NCBI RefSeq assembly: GCF_032854445.1
Contig: NC_088302.1
Coordinates: forward strand, 8,305,338-8,369,337
Source: Liolophura sinensis
Lineage: Eukaryota > Mollusca > Polyplacophora > Chitonida > Chitonidae
Reading direction: 5' to 3'
Length of the DNA: 64,000 nucleotides
The position numbers and the translations under genes are program-made. Numbering within the stretch: position 1 is the stretch's first letter; each line of letters opens with the position of its first letter. Below, one piece after another: positions 12,450-24,765 of this stretch. The notes beneath the pieces were generated by a model. That model made no database searches and was not told the DNA's origin. It saw only the letters and a program-made list of their open reading frames with translations.

Positions 12450-12570
12450 ACAATGACAGCTAGACAACCAGCCAACCTACCATCCACAAACAACCAGCCA
12501 GTCAGGAAGACAGCTAGACATCTAACAAACCTATCTACCATTCACAACTCACACACACTGCTGGCACGCT
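12450..12570 (+). repeat. Minor block of CAGCTAGACA-type minisatellite, unit B
   Basis: Orthologue of 4,460-4,580 in copy A, about two units. Confidence 0.75.
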
Positions 12571-13854
12571 AACCACCTCGTTAACTTCATATCGACCAAA
12601 GACATAATTCTGTACGTTTTAAAGGCTACGCGACTACAGTTCTCTTTATATTTCACTTCATTTTCGGAAAAAATACCATCATGGCTGAAAATTTGAAAAT
12701 GTTCAGTTGCCCCTATTTCTTAGCATAGAAACTGTAAAATTTTATCCTAGGGTCACGTGATCACAACGCTGGCATACAAACCTTCCGGCAATTGAAAGTA
12801 ACATTTGCAGCCTCTTGAATTGCCTACCTGTGGGTCAGAGATCTGGTATTGTAATCTTAGTTAGTGCTTAGTGCTTAATAAGGCAGTCCCTTTTCGTTGT
12901 GGTCAGGTCAGGTGTGATATTGCAGAGACAATGGAAAGCTTTGTCCAGGAGGCTGTACGTCTTGTCTAACACGCGAAGTAGCATTCCACACGGCGATCCT
13001 ACATCATCGATTGCGGCATTGACGGAGGTGCAACCCCAGGCTGATAAGCCAGGTATGTCTCGTGTGGGAATGGCAGACCAGAGTCCAAGGACAAACTGGA
13101 ATCGTATACACCCGAAAGTTTTATCGGTGGGGCTCAAGGGAGTTGGAATTCGTGAGAATTGTCTGATATTTCACCACAATACTCGATATCGACTGTGAAA
13201 AATAAACGGGCAGTTGACCAGTTTACAGTTTCAGCTTTCATAATCACTGGTGATTAAGTCTGTGCTATTGAGCAAATATCAGACGCCTTACGCTACCAGC
13301 CGAAAAGCGATTTTGTTTAAGCCATGTTTATCTTCACAGCACAATTCAGATGATTAAACATATGATTTTCGTTTGAGAAAATTGAAACGACGTTAGTTCT
13401 GAGTTTGTTGCTTATTTCACGAACCCTTACTCTTTGCTGAAAACCTATTATGTATTAACTCAGACCATAACTAAGATGTCGGAATATGGCACAAGTTTTT
13501 ACATGTCCCTTCAGGAAATATGACAGAGAAGCGTAGTGGCTTTCAACGCATCACTGGTATCTTCGATTGAATGTTAAGAATCAGTGGAAAATGACCCAGC
13601 CCATTAACTGTTGAGTATCCGATGGAGTAGGCTGCTAGATACAAGTGTGCTAAGTCCCCCGATATTTGTATGCTAACACACAAATATTGACAGCTCAGAA
13701 GTGGCTAATGGTGGTGAGGTGTAAAAAAATACAACAAAGCCATTTTGATAGGGCAGGACATGGTGACGGCTGTAAATCACATTCACGTGTTCATATCGGC
13801 CTTAATGAATGCTTTGTGTAATATTTTTAATGATATAATTAATGAGCCAATCGC

Positions 13855-14125
13855 CTACATCATCCACCACCCACCAAGCAAGCAGCCAGTCAGCCTGACA
13901 GCTAGACAGCAAAATGAAACAACCTACCATCCATCACCCACCAAGGAAGCAGACAGTCAGCCTGACAACTAGACTGTCAACCAATAAGCGTACCATCCAT
14001 CAACCACCAAGCATTCAGCGCGACAGCCCGTCAGCTAGACAACCAGTCAACCTATCATCCACCATCCACCAAGCAAACCAGACAGTTAGCCCGTCATCTA
14101 GGCAGTCAACCAGCCAACCTACCAT
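13855..14125 (+). repeat. 67-bp minisatellite, about 4 units, unit B
   Basis: Same position in the unit and same unit sequence as 6,385-7,290, but contracted. The copy-number difference between two otherwise near-identical neighbours is direct evidence that this minisatellite changes length quickly. Confidence 0.9.
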
Positions 14126-14814
14126 CATGAAACAGAAAATCTGTTTACGTTCTTTTTTCAAGATGTTTGTCAGCAGCCGAGCGTAAGGGTAACACCGGTC
14201 TACTTGATGTCGTCGATGTCCAGTAATAGAAAGTGGGTCTAAAATACCATTTGAGTATTGAAATACTAAAGACTACTATAGATGCCGTGATGAGACTTGT
14301 TGTTTTTGCTGTTCTTACAAAAATATCTGTCACAAATGCACTATTCTACATCTGTCTGCGGTAACGCTCTCAAAAGAGTTTCAAATGGGACCGTCAGATG
14401 TAATTGATGAACACACATAAATCTGCCCATTTATTCTGTAATAATACCTTGCATATGAAAGGCGGTGTGATCAAACTGCTAAAAACGTCTCCAAAATTGT
14501 TTTAGCATAAATATTTCTCTGCGCAATTCAAACAGCCAGTATACATTACCTGGTATTGCCTGACAATAATCACCTATTAAATGTACACTTGATGGTTCTT
14601 AGTGTTACAGATTATTTTTATTATCGTTATTTTGTGTGTTTGGAAGATGTAACGTTAACTACCAGAAGAGAATGCCTGGTGTCTAACGACTTTGATTGCA
14701 GGAATGTCTTCGGAAAACAGCATTCACGAATGAACTGTGTGCCCCTTAACTCAGTACATGTCCTTGTTTTGCCTTATCTGGATACCTCATCTATCTGTGA
14801 CTTTTTCCTTACAT

Positions 14815-14965
14815 CACATAAACCAAATCACTTTGTCCTCACATCAGGCGGATAAGACCAATTTGTCTTCTTATCAGTTGAACCAAATCACATTGCCGTA
14901 TTATCGGATGAACAAAATGGCGGTGTCCTCACATCATATGAACCAAATCACATTGCCCTCACAAG
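14815..14965 (+). repeat. 30-bp minisatellite, copy C
   Basis: About five units orthologous to those in A and B. A GGATAAG change introduces a stop in the frame that is open in copy B, arguing that the repeat is non-coding or that this copy is a relic. Confidence 0.8.
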
Positions 14966-15387
14966 AGGGGAACCAGTGACATCAATGTGTTTGCAGTTCA
15001 TCCAATCATTTTTTCTCAAATCTCTACATCCTGCCACTATTGTCCGTTTTTAGGTTTTCAAAAATCCTCCGAAACGACCATGTCCAAAGATGAAAAAGAT
15101 ACAGAACAGCTTCATTGCAATACATTATTTAATGAAAGTAATTGACAGTTTTAACAGTAAGAGCATAGACAATGACGCCGTTCTTACCATGTATATCTCA
15201 TGTTTACTCGGGTAAAGTCTGTTCTGTGCAGGTTAATATCTTAGGGATTAACCTTAGTCTGGGGCAGGTAGACTGGGGAATTCTCGGGAGGTATTATTTA
15301 GCGGTTAGCAGGTAAACAGCATTCGCTGACAAATTGGACTTTTAGATGCTAGCAAAATGTGCGTGTTGAGTTTGAACAGTTTTATAT

Positions 15388-15540
15388 AGGGGGTATCCGT
15401 GGCCAATGAGTAGAGTGCCAGTGAAGAACAGTGACTCAGGAGCGTCTCCAGTGCGGTCGAGAAAGAGTTAGATCCAACTCACCCTGGTTTCCTCTCCGGT
15501 CGTACGTTGGTAGGTCTACAAGCAACCTGGGGTGAACTAC
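15388..15540 (+). mobile_element. Fossil SINE fragment inside unit C
   Basis: Orthologue of 900-1045. It is closer to the SINE consensus than A and B are, with CTCCGGTCGTACG and a TCCAACTC box-B remnant, as expected if A and B share later mutations. Confidence 0.72.
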
Positions 15541-15614
15541 AAGTGTCTACATATACACACTAACACATGGTAACACTGTCAAATAATCCCAAAAAAATAA
15601 AAGATTTTTGTTTG

Positions 15615-16800
15615 TACTAGTAAGTATCACACAGATTTCTCGCGTCCATTCAGAAAACAGGAAACAGTTCATGATCGGAAAAAACGTACGGTCATTTACA
15701 TTGGTCATTACTACATATACTATAAATCTCACACGATGCAAGCCCTGTCAGTTTGCACTATCTACTGTAGCATTGGTTTCTTGTAAAGTAAGGGAATATC
15801 ACAGCACAAAGGAAATGGCGTTTGATGAGTGTCAAGTTCACGGTTGGTGGGGTCCATAAATCTCTCGTCTAGCCTTAAAACTTTTTTGAATTACCATCAT
15901 TTGTTTGTACATGTATTTAGTTTCGTTTGCTATCGTTACCATCCGTCCCAAATTATGGACCAACAGTTCTGAAATGCGATCAAAAAAGAAGTTAATGCAC
16001 TTTGTTGAGCAAATTGTCAACTAAACACATGGTGTTTCACGTATGTTCAGTTTAAGCATTTACTAATATCTACCAGCAACGGCAACGTTAAAGGTTAGAA
16101 GGAGTGTATATTGGAAACTTAAAAAACAAGGGCTATATCTTAACCATTGGAGAAAGCCCAGGGACAATGTTCCATTGTCGTAATCATTTGTTAATTAATA
16201 GATAAAGAATATGTCCAGAAAATGTAACCAACATCCAATTTGTAGTTTAGAGGACAGATGTAAGAATGCGTGACATGAAATACCCCCATCACGATGTCAC
16301 GCCATAACGCTAATTGATATCAGGGTAGCCATCAACAGAATTCTACCGTTCAGTTTTAGCACAGGAAATAATCCATCAGCTGAGAAAAGCCAAGCCGATA
16401 CAGTAACGTATGGCCACTTACATTGTTCATTACTACAAAAGGCACAAATCTCGCCTAATGTAAGTCCTGTCTGTTTGCCGAGCTATCTAGTGCAGCATGG
16501 TTAACTCCAAATCTCGGATTTCTTGTAAAGTGAGAGAATTTCCACTGCACGTAAGAATTCTGGTGACTTTGAAAGTCAGGGTGGGGAGGATCCATAAATC
16601 TCTTGTCTAACCAGCGGAAGTGTGCGTTATGTAAAGTGTCCGCCTGTTTGCATTTAGCTTCATTTACCATGGGTACGATCTCGTTCCAAAATAAAGACCA
16701 AAAGGTTCCAAAACCGGTGTCAGGGTAAAGTACTGTCACTGTTCAAACTTCATACTAATCAAGTGGTGTTTTATACATGTTTGCTTAGTAGTACACACGA
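15615..16800 (+). repeat. Duplicated module within unit C, the most complete version
   Basis: The two direct copies are about 15,615-16,080 and 16,245-16,800. Here each module continues past TTGTAAAGT to a CCATAAATCTC motif and a further roughly 200 bases ending near a GTGTTT..CATGT motif. A and B lost this tail. The first copy begins at a deletion junction near 15,612. Copy E (28,415-28,870) has the same tail, which shows that C keeps the ancestral form. Confidence 0.72.
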
Positions 16801-18595
16801 AAAAAATCACATTAGAAAGGGTTAACAAACACACAAGTCCCATCACTATACTAGAAAAGTCGTTATTTCCTCAAAACTCATTTTCAACGTATTTTTTTTG
16901 TTAATTATATGTATCTGCTTTCATCGTGATAGCTATTTACTTTGGAATTTGCTGTAATTAGCAAACAAAAAGTAGTTTGCCATGTTCACGTCACCTAGAC
17001 AATGCACAACAGATGGAAGTTGTTACCTGTTTGGGAACGACGGGCCGTGCACATGTTGCGCTTATCCAGCTATAGTACCTAGATGCGTGCTTCCTGTCTC
17101 CTATTTATATCATACACGGGATAAGTGCCTATTGGCCACATTATGTCGGTAATGGTAAATATTTCTCCTTTAAACTTAACTGCCTGTCCAATTATATGTA
17201 AATTCATTTTGCCGTTGTCCTCGGAAAATGATATACTTCAGTGTGTTTCGATTGTGTATCGGGAAACTACTGAATACAAATATTTAGAAAGTTAAAATGA
17301 CAGCATAATTATACTCTTTAAACACTTCGTAAATTCAACACAATTTTACGAATTGGATATAGAATGTGTATAAAAAAATTTTAATTGTTTTTCCCTAAGA
17401 GTTTGGCGTCTGATAGTTTTCACACCTGCTAATCCATTACCATAAATGCTGGGAATCTGTACCTCAGTTCAAGGCCGCCTGCTCAGGTAGTGGGTGGTTC
17501 ATCACAACCCTGGCATACAAACCATTCTGTAATTTGCAGTCACACTTGATGCCTCTTGACGTGACTGTCTGTGAGTGAGAGTTACGGTGTTCTAATCTGT
17601 GCTTAATTAGGCGGCCACTCCTCGTTGTTGTCAAGCCAAGGGTCATATTGCAGATACACTGGTTAAGGAGAGCTTTGATCAGGAGGCTGTATGTCGTGTC
17701 TAACACGCGAAATAGCATTTCACACGATGATCCTTCAGCATCGATACCGACTGGTTTCACCAGAACGTCCGGTAGCAACTGTGAAATAATGAAAGCAAAA
17801 ACGAGAAGTTGGCCAGCTTACAGACAGCTCAGATTTGGTCATGAAAATTAGCCAATCTGCAGAATCCTCACTTCAACTAGAAAAAAGCGATTTCAACACG
17901 GCAATTTGGACAAACACTAAAATTTAGATTCATACCACGATTCAAATGTTCAGCCATGTATTTCTTATTTAAACGACGTGATGACTTACATGTAGTAAAG
18001 GTAAATTAGTGGACCGTTTTCAGTTTGATAAATACATGTAGTTATTTTAAAGAGCCATTAGATTATTGTGTTAATGTAATTGTAATAGCGAGCGTAGGCA
18101 AAACGTCAAACTATATCGAAAGTTTTTACACGTTTCTTCAAGAAGTGACTGTGAACCAAAGTGACTGTAAACGCATCTGAGGTTTCTTCGATTTGTTCTA
18201 TTTGGAATTACAGGAAAATAACCTTCCTTATTAGCTGTGATGCATCCGATTATGGTTACGGCTAGATTCACGTGTGGGAAGTGCCCTGGTATTTGTGTGG
18301 TAAGAGACGCATATTGAGAGCTCAGAACAGGAGAATGCTGGTGAGATACAAAGACTACAACACAGCCGTTCTGATACGACAGAACATGGTGACGTTTCCA
18401 GTCTGGGCTGAATACGCTAAAAGATCGTTAAAGTACAGAATGACTCGAACGTCTCAAATACAGACATGCGCAGAAAACCAGTTGCTGACCTTCCCAACAA
18501 TGACTTGAAGGATGGAAATCATCCGCCGATGTTTATGTGATATTTATTAACAAATCTGGTGGAAGGTTCGCTTTAGCGCTGTTAGAGGTTATGGC

Positions 18596-18787
18596 GGGGA
18601 TTCCGTGGATCAGTTGGTTAGCGCGCTAGCGCTGGTTTCCTCTCCGGCCGTACGTGGAAAGGTCTCCCAGCAACCCGCGGATGGTCGTGGGTTTTACCCC
18701 GGCTCTGTCCGGTTTCCACCCACCATAATGCTGGCCGCCGTCGTATAAGTGAAATATTCTTGAGTACGGCGTAAAACACCAATCAAA

Positions 18788-18834
<47 letters not shown>

Positions 18835-18837
18835 ATA
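18596..18837 (+). mobile_element. tRNA-derived SINE with long (AAAT)n tail
   Basis: The head GTGGATCAGTTGGTTAGCG resembles a tRNA box A. The body runs through CTCTCCGGCCGTACGTGG, GGATGGTCGTGGGTT, CCACCATAATGCTGG and ATATTCTTGAGTACGG, followed by a (AAAT)n run of about 50 bases. Compared with 60,684-60,912 and 34,109-34,327, about 60-70 bases after GCGCGCTAGCG are missing, which removes the box-B part. I infer pol III transcription for intact family members; this copy should not be active. Confidence 0.9.
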
Positions 18838-18965
18838 GAAGGTTAAGGAGTTATTTAGCCTCTTTTTTGAAAGTGCAACACAGCTGTCTTATGTCTCCCC
18901 AATGATTCATGTTAGGTTGCATCAGCCTTCGACATAAAATTACAAAAACAAATACCAGTTACGAT

Positions 18966-19188
18966 ATGTTTATTTATTTATTTGACTAGTGTTTTACGCT
19001 GTACTCAAGAATATTTCACGTAAACGACGTTTAAATGAAATTTTCTCTAACCAGCATTATGGTGGGAGGAAACCCACGACCATACGCAGATTGATGACAG
19101 ACCTTCCCACGTACGGCCGGAGAAGAAGACAGCATGAGCTGGGCTTGAACTCACAGAGACCACATTGATAGGAGACTTCCGGGTCTGA
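18966..19188 (-). mobile_element. SINE of the same family, minus strand
   Basis: TTTATTTATTT tail, ACTCAAGAATATTTCAC, TTATGGTGGGAGGAAACC, ACGTACGGCCGGAGA and a GGGCTTGAACTCAC box-B complement are in reverse order. The box-B region is kept here but the tRNA-like 5' head is lost. Confidence 0.85.
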
Positions 19189-19224
19189 CATCAGTCAGTA
19201 TTAAAGGATTGTACTTCTTCGTTT

Positions 19225-19425
19225 TGGTTAAACCCAAGAGCAGTCTACCAGCCAGACAGCCAACCAGCAAACCTTCTATCCACCAATTATCCACAAACCA
19301 ACCACTACCTACCAGCCAGACAGCCAACCAACCAACCTTCAATCCACCAATTGTCCACAAACCAACCACTACCTACCAGCCAGACAGCCGACCAACCAAC
19401 CTTCAAGCAACCTATGCTAACAGTT
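19225..19425 (+). repeat. 64-bp minisatellite, three units
   Basis: Units share ACCAGCCAGACAGCCAACC, CCACCAATT and ACAAACCAACCACTACCT. The style (CAGCCA/CAACC) resembles the 67-bp repeat of units A and B, at about the corresponding place in unit C, so it is probably a diverged relative. Confidence 0.85.
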
Positions 19426-19744
19426 AATTCAGATCATAAAACAAAATACTCGTCCGCAGTCACAGTACTGAAAACTCTATGTAAAACATCTTTAGTTGCT
19501 TAAACCCTCCGAGAACAAACTGAATTGCATCCTTATATATCTGAATTCACAGAAGGGTTTTACAGACAGAACTGATTGTACTGGCGATGTGTTGAGTTAT
19601 AGTTCTCAACCACATATTTAGTGATTAAATTTCAGAAAACAGAATGGCCGTTTACATTACATAATGGGGGAGTTTGTCAGTTGTCGAACGTACGGGTGGC
19701 TCAGTTCATGAATAGCAATAAGAATATGGCTCATATATCGCACC

Positions 19745-19860
19745 TGAACATTCCATGGCTAAAATGGCTAAATTGAAAATTCCATGGCTAAAATGGCTAA
19801 ATTGAACATTCTATGGCTAAATTGGCTAAACTGAATATTCCATGGCTAAAATGAATTGGA
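19745..19860 (+). repeat. 29-bp tandem repeat, about four units
   Basis: Units of ATTCCATGGCTAAAATGGC plus TAAATTGAA. An inner 10-base duplication (ATGGCTAAA) is visible in each. Confidence 0.85.
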
Positions 19861-20142
19861 CTGGAACTGGAATGTTGAAAACTAATAAGCAGATGTGTCA
19901 GATGTGATCGATGACGACACATAAACTTGCCCACTTATTCTGTAATAATACATATGACAATAATAATGAAAATGACAGGCGCTTTGATCAAACTTCTAAA
20001 ACATCACCACACTTGTTTTATCAGAAATATTTCTCCTCTAAATTCAAACATCCAACACACATTGTGGGCAACGATTTCGGATTCGGTGTAGAACTGATGG
20101 ATCTATGTGTCACGGATTACCTTCTTATCCTCATTTTGTTTT

Positions 20143-20174
20143 TTTTGGTGGTGTGTGTGTGTGTGGGTGGAGGG
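20143..20174 (+). repeat. GT-rich simple sequence
   Basis: A T run followed by GGTGGTGTGTGTGTGTGTGG and GGTGGAGGG. No other function is seen. Confidence 0.7.
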
Positions 20175-22594
20175 TAATGTGACGTTTTGTAGCAGAAGGA
20201 AATTGTCGACTTATCCCAAATTACTTTAATTACTTTAGTGAACCAAATTACTTTATCCTCATAAATTTAGTACTGGTGTTAAAACGCAATGTCGAGTTAT
20301 GTCTCTTGATCCTTGTCCACTTTTGAATGATCACAACGTAAACCATCAAAGAAGTGGAAGTTTCTAGATTTTATTGATCAAATACACAATTATGTAATCA
20401 GTGATGCACTATACAGTACAATATGAAACACTATGCTTGACAGAGATGTTAGATAAAATGTGGTAAATTTATTATTATTGATGTACGCTAATGCCATAAA
20501 AGCTGTAAATTGGCTATGTTATCTACCTTCCATCTGTGAGGACAGTATCTTTTATTTGTTTTTTGGTAATGAAAACCGTTGACTGCTGATCGTTACATGA
20601 ATTCGTTCTGGTTACATGCCTTATATATATTTTCATGTATTTGCGATTGCTGAGTGTTTGGGATAAGGGCGTGCGCCTGTCCCTCGAGTGGACTGATTTA
20701 CAACAACAGCATCTGAGCGTCAACCATATTTTGGGTTATTCTGTAACAAATTAAATATTTTTCGGAGGACACAACAAACAGTAAAACTGGCCGGAGAATG
20801 CTGGCCCTGTTCTTCCTTGGACCAAGGAAACCGTGCATTGTAAGGCGCTTAACCTAAAGTGGGGCTACCGATGTGTTTGGCGGGTTTTTTGTAAACGTAT
20901 TTATGCAAATTAGTTTTGCGATTCTTGACCTAGAATATACATTATTGTTGACGGTTGTTGAAAAAAATGTGTTTTAAGACGCTTAAATGCATATATTTTG
21001 TCTTTGGTGCAGTCCTTTGGCATAATAAGTCACATATACGATGATGTTCTGTATATGGGTGGAAGCACCCGGGGGAGCTCGTAAAAACTGGAAGGATTTA
21101 CTCCAGTACATGGCAAATCTACAAATATCCAAAGCCCAGTGTAGGGTCAGTGTAAACAGGAATAGTGCACTAGATATCCTCGACCATGGACTAGAGAAAA
21201 CCATTTGGCGAAACGCACGGACTGAAATATTTCAATACAGAAATCAACACAGAAACATTATTGTTTAAGTTTGCCTCTGTCTTGTTCTGATGTTTCCAAA
21301 CTCCGCTGTTGCTTAAACAGCAAGGAAGGTGAGTCTCTGTCAATCAAGCTGTTGCCAGATAGACGTTCTGTTCTGTGTCACAGATTTCAAATAAAATTGA
21401 GATATTAAGGTCATGAACAGCATATATAATATGAAGGGAAGAAAATCCATCCTGCTCTAGTGCTTTTATAACAATGTTAAATTCAACCATCTGTAAGCTA
21501 TTCTTGCACCTTAACAAGATTAAGGTTAACAATGAAGCGTCTTTTCGTTTGCCTAAGAAATATTCTTTGGGGGAACAATCACATCAATTTATATAACATG
21601 TCATATATCTTCAAATGATGAAAATGTATATAAAATATCTTCAGTTAAAGTTTCCTTAAAAAAACATATGCAATCAATAAAATTATAACCTTATCTCGTG
21701 CCCCTAATCTAATTTATGATATTGTGACACTGATTTGTCATTAAACTTTGCCGCTCAAGATAACACTTCTTTCTATCGACTTTTCCTGCCAACACTTGAC
21801 TGTGAACTGTAACCAACTTTACCGAATTATCTTATCTCATAAATCAGCCCCAGGTTAAACTCAAATACCGCGGTTTGAAGGTTGGGAAAATTTGACCATC
21901 TATCATTGCCCTGGAAAGATACGACTTGCATTCAGGCAGGAAACTTCTTGTGCCCGCGGAGGTACTCCAATTAAAGACAGGTCAACTGATAACTGAAGTG
22001 CTCCCTCTTTACTCGACCTACCGGGCAGACATTCCAGCTATGTGTTTTGTTCTATTCACGGCGCACACACATAAAGCAAAGCAAGGAGTCAGTATGAGTG
22101 AAAGTTGAGCTTCCAAAAAACCCACATCATAGAAATGTCTGTGCTTGCTCACTATAACAGTCCCAAAAAGTACGAAAGAACTGAAATATAACGAGAAGTA
22201 CACAGAAATCAAACTTCATCCCCAGACGTCAAATCCATTAATAATTCTTTCATTGTTTTTCATCCAACGGGACTAATAGTTGTAAATTTCAACCCGACCT
22301 CTGAACTTAAATTGGTGATAATGACTGTATAACAAAACAGTGGATAAGAATTCTTACAATTTCTGTTGGAGAATAAGTCCTGGGTGAGAGTATTGACACA
22401 CTTACCAATCCACTTCCTAACTATTAGACGAAGGTACTCTCGAGAAAATAATTGTATCTAAGGCCTATTTCGTGTTAAAATCTATAAATGGAAGTCATTA
22501 GCTGTAAAGCGTAAATGCTGGAAAGTCCAGCATGTGTCTTATAGGATAGCATGTCTAGCAAAAACTCTAGTAAAAGTAAGTACTACTCTAGTAG

Positions 22595-22790
22595 TTTAGT
22601 AAAACTACGCAATCCACAAATCTCGCCCGATGTAAGTCCTGCATACTTATCGCACAATCTGCTGCAGCACCGGTTTTCTTGTAAAGTAAGGTTATTTTTG
22701 TAGCACACAGGAAATCACGTTTGGTGACTGTCAAATTCACGGTGGGTAAGATTCATAAATCTCTCCTCTAGCCGCTGGAAATTTTTATTT
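22595..22790 (+). repeat. Module relic in unit D
   Basis: AATCTCGCCCGATGTAAG, TTTCTTGTAAAGTAAGG and CATAAATCTCTCCTCTAG appear in the module order. The left part is missing and a SINE begins right after it at 22,786. Confidence 0.65.
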
Positions 22791-23028
22791 CTTTATTTCT
22801 TTATTTATTTATTTATTTATTTATTTGATTGGTGTTTTACGCCGTACTCAAGAATATTTCACTTATACGACTGCGGCGAGCATAATGGTGGGAGGAAACC
22901 GGGCAGAGCCCGGGGTAAACCCCCGACCATGCGCAGGTTGCTGCCAGATCTTCCCACGTACGGCCGGAGAGGCTCCTGGGTCATTACGTTGCGCTAGCGC
23001 GCTAACCATCTGAGCCACGGAGGTCCCC
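22786..23028 (-). mobile_element. SINE of the main family, minus strand, nearly full ends
   Basis: Poly-TTTA tail (complement of AAAT), GATTGGTGTTTTACGCC, TAATGGTGGGAGGAAACC, ACGTACGGCCGGAGAG, then directly GCTCCTGGGTC and the tRNA-like head complement GCTAACCATCTGAGCC. The box-B stretch between GAGAG and GCTCC is deleted. The same GAGAG occurs at both ends of the missing piece in longer copies, suggesting a microhomology deletion. Confidence 0.9.
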
Positions 23029-23494
23029 GTCTACCTAGAAGCCATGGTACAATGGAGCTAAGGGCAAGTACAACAAAGGACTCCAGCCGATCGAAATAAC
23101 CTGACAGGAAATGGAAGCCGCAAGAGTTCCTTCATGTTTATCAATAAACTCATTGTCATTTTCTACATAATTATCTTTGATGAGAACATAACTACATTGC
23201 TCTACAGTTAAAAGAGGAGCGAAAGGCGGACGAAGCAAGCATCATCAGAATAATTTTGGAAAAGCGTACATAAAATACGTACACTAAGTTTTTTTCTCCG
23301 AGAAAACTCTATTTAAACGGTCAGATTGTATAAGGTAGGTCTTAATTGCATTGTTTTTATATAATGACTTTTTCATTAAAACATGTTTTAATTAATAAAC
23401 CCAACCGTGTATTGTGGCAGACAGAAAGGCTGGTTTCACAACTGAAAGTGAAGAACTGTGTTAAGAATCTGTTTCAAACTTTTAAACAGTAACA

Positions 23495-24765
23495 TGTGCA
23501 TAATATCCCATTAGCTATTTAATGGGTTGCGTTAGATACAATATCACATCAGCTGTTTAATGGGTTTGTTTAGATACAATATCACCTCAGCTGTTTAATG
23601 AGTTCGTTAGATACCATATCACATTGGCTATTTAACGGGTTGCGTTAGATACAATATCACCTCAGCTGTTTTATGGGTTCAGATAGATACAATATCCCAT
23701 TAGCTATTTAATGGGTTGCGTTAGATACAATATCACTTCAGCTGTTTAATGGGTTGCGTTAGATACAGTATCACCTCAGCTGTTTAATGGGTTCGTTAGA
23801 TACAATATCACATTGGTTTTTCAACGGGTTGCGTTAGATACAATATCACCTCATCTGTTTAATGGGTTCGTTAGATACAATATCACATTAGCTGTTTAAT
23901 GGGTTCAAATAGACACAATATCACCTCAGCTGTTTAATGGGTCGCGTTAGATACAATGTCACATTAGCTGTTTAATGGCTTCCCTTAGAAACAGTATTAC
24001 ATTAGCTGTTTTATGGGTTCAGTTAGATACAATATCACCTCAGCTGTTTTATGGGTTCACTTAGATACAATATCACATCAGCTGTTTTATGGGTTCAAAT
24101 AGACACAATATCACATCAGCTGTTTTATGGGCTGGGTTAGATACAATATCACATCAGCTGTTTTATGGGTTCAAATAGATACAATATCACATCAGCTGTT
24201 TTATGGGTTGAGTTAGATACAGTATCACACTGGCTATTTAACGGGTTGCGTTAGATACAATATCACCTCAGCTGTTTTATGGGTTCAGATAGATACAATA
24301 TCCCATTAGCTATTTAATGGGTTGCGTTAGATACACTATCACCTCAGCTGTTTAATGGGTTGCGTTAGATACAATATCACCTCAGCTGTTTTATGGCTTC
24401 ACTTAGATACAATATCACATCAGCTGTTTTATGGGTTCAGATAGATACAATATCACATCAGCTGTTTTATGGGTTGGGTTAGATACAATATCACATTACC
24501 TGTTTTAGGGGTGCAGATAGATACAATATCACATCAGCTGTTTTATGGGTTGGGTTAGATACAATATCACATTACCTGTTTTAGGGGTGCAGATAGATAC
24601 AATATCACATCAGCTGTTTTATGGGTTGGGTTAGATACAATATCACATTACCTGTTTTAGGGGTGCAGATAGATACAATATCACATTAGCTGTTTTATGG
24701 GTTCAGTTAGACACAATATCACATTAGCTGTTTTATTGGTTGGGTTACATACAACATCACAAGAA
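23495..24765 (+). repeat. 38-bp satellite, about 33 units
   Basis: Units of 37-39 bases have a conserved TTAGATACAATATCACAT core and a variable AGCTGTTTTATGGGTT half. Two larger-scale patterns exist. A 76-bp double unit with ACCTGTTTTAGGGGTGC recurs three times at about 24,490-24,690. A block of about 150 bases starting at TGGCTATTTAACGGGTTG near 23,625 recurs about 605 bases (16 units) later near 24,230. The spacing is too regular and no unique spacers exist, so it is not a CRISPR-like array. Confidence 0.93.

Larger units (their letters stand above)
7673..14567 (+). repeat. Array 1, copy B (6.9 kb)
   Basis: This copy is nearly identical to copy A. Its main differences are structural. Sequence equal to roughly 5,815-6,310 of A is missing at about 13,796, which removes the 74-bp repeats. 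The 67-bp minisatellite is cut from about 13 units to about 4. About 29 extra bases sit around the G run near 10,480. It shares with A the loss of a segment of about 240 bases that C, D and E keep near their CCATAAATCTC motif, which makes A and B sister copies. No coding gene is recognised. Confidence 0.93.
14568..20085 (+). repeat. Array 1, copy C, shortened and rearranged
   Basis: The copy starts with the same AATAATCACC phase point as B and follows it closely to about 15,140. It then lacks the equivalent of A 303-661, with AACAGT at the join, and the equivalent of about A 1,130-1,465 near 15,612. It keeps segments at about 15,833-16,080 and 16,565-16,800 that A and B lack. Matches to the later part of the unit return at about 17,460-17,780 (equivalent to A 4,770-5,060) and 18,110-18,510, where they are clearly more diverged. 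SINEs and short minisatellites fill 18,590-19,860. It ends where the next unit head is recognised near 20,086. Confidence 0.8.

Noticed and set aside
21926-22108. 60-codon frame in unit D, compared with unit E at about 27,890-28,110
   Set aside because: The equivalent sequence in E has stops and indels, so no selection on protein is visible.
23495-24765. CRISPR-like regular repeats (also 33,297-33,905)
   Set aside because: Units are contiguous with no unique spacers, no cas genes are present, and the sequence is eukaryotic.
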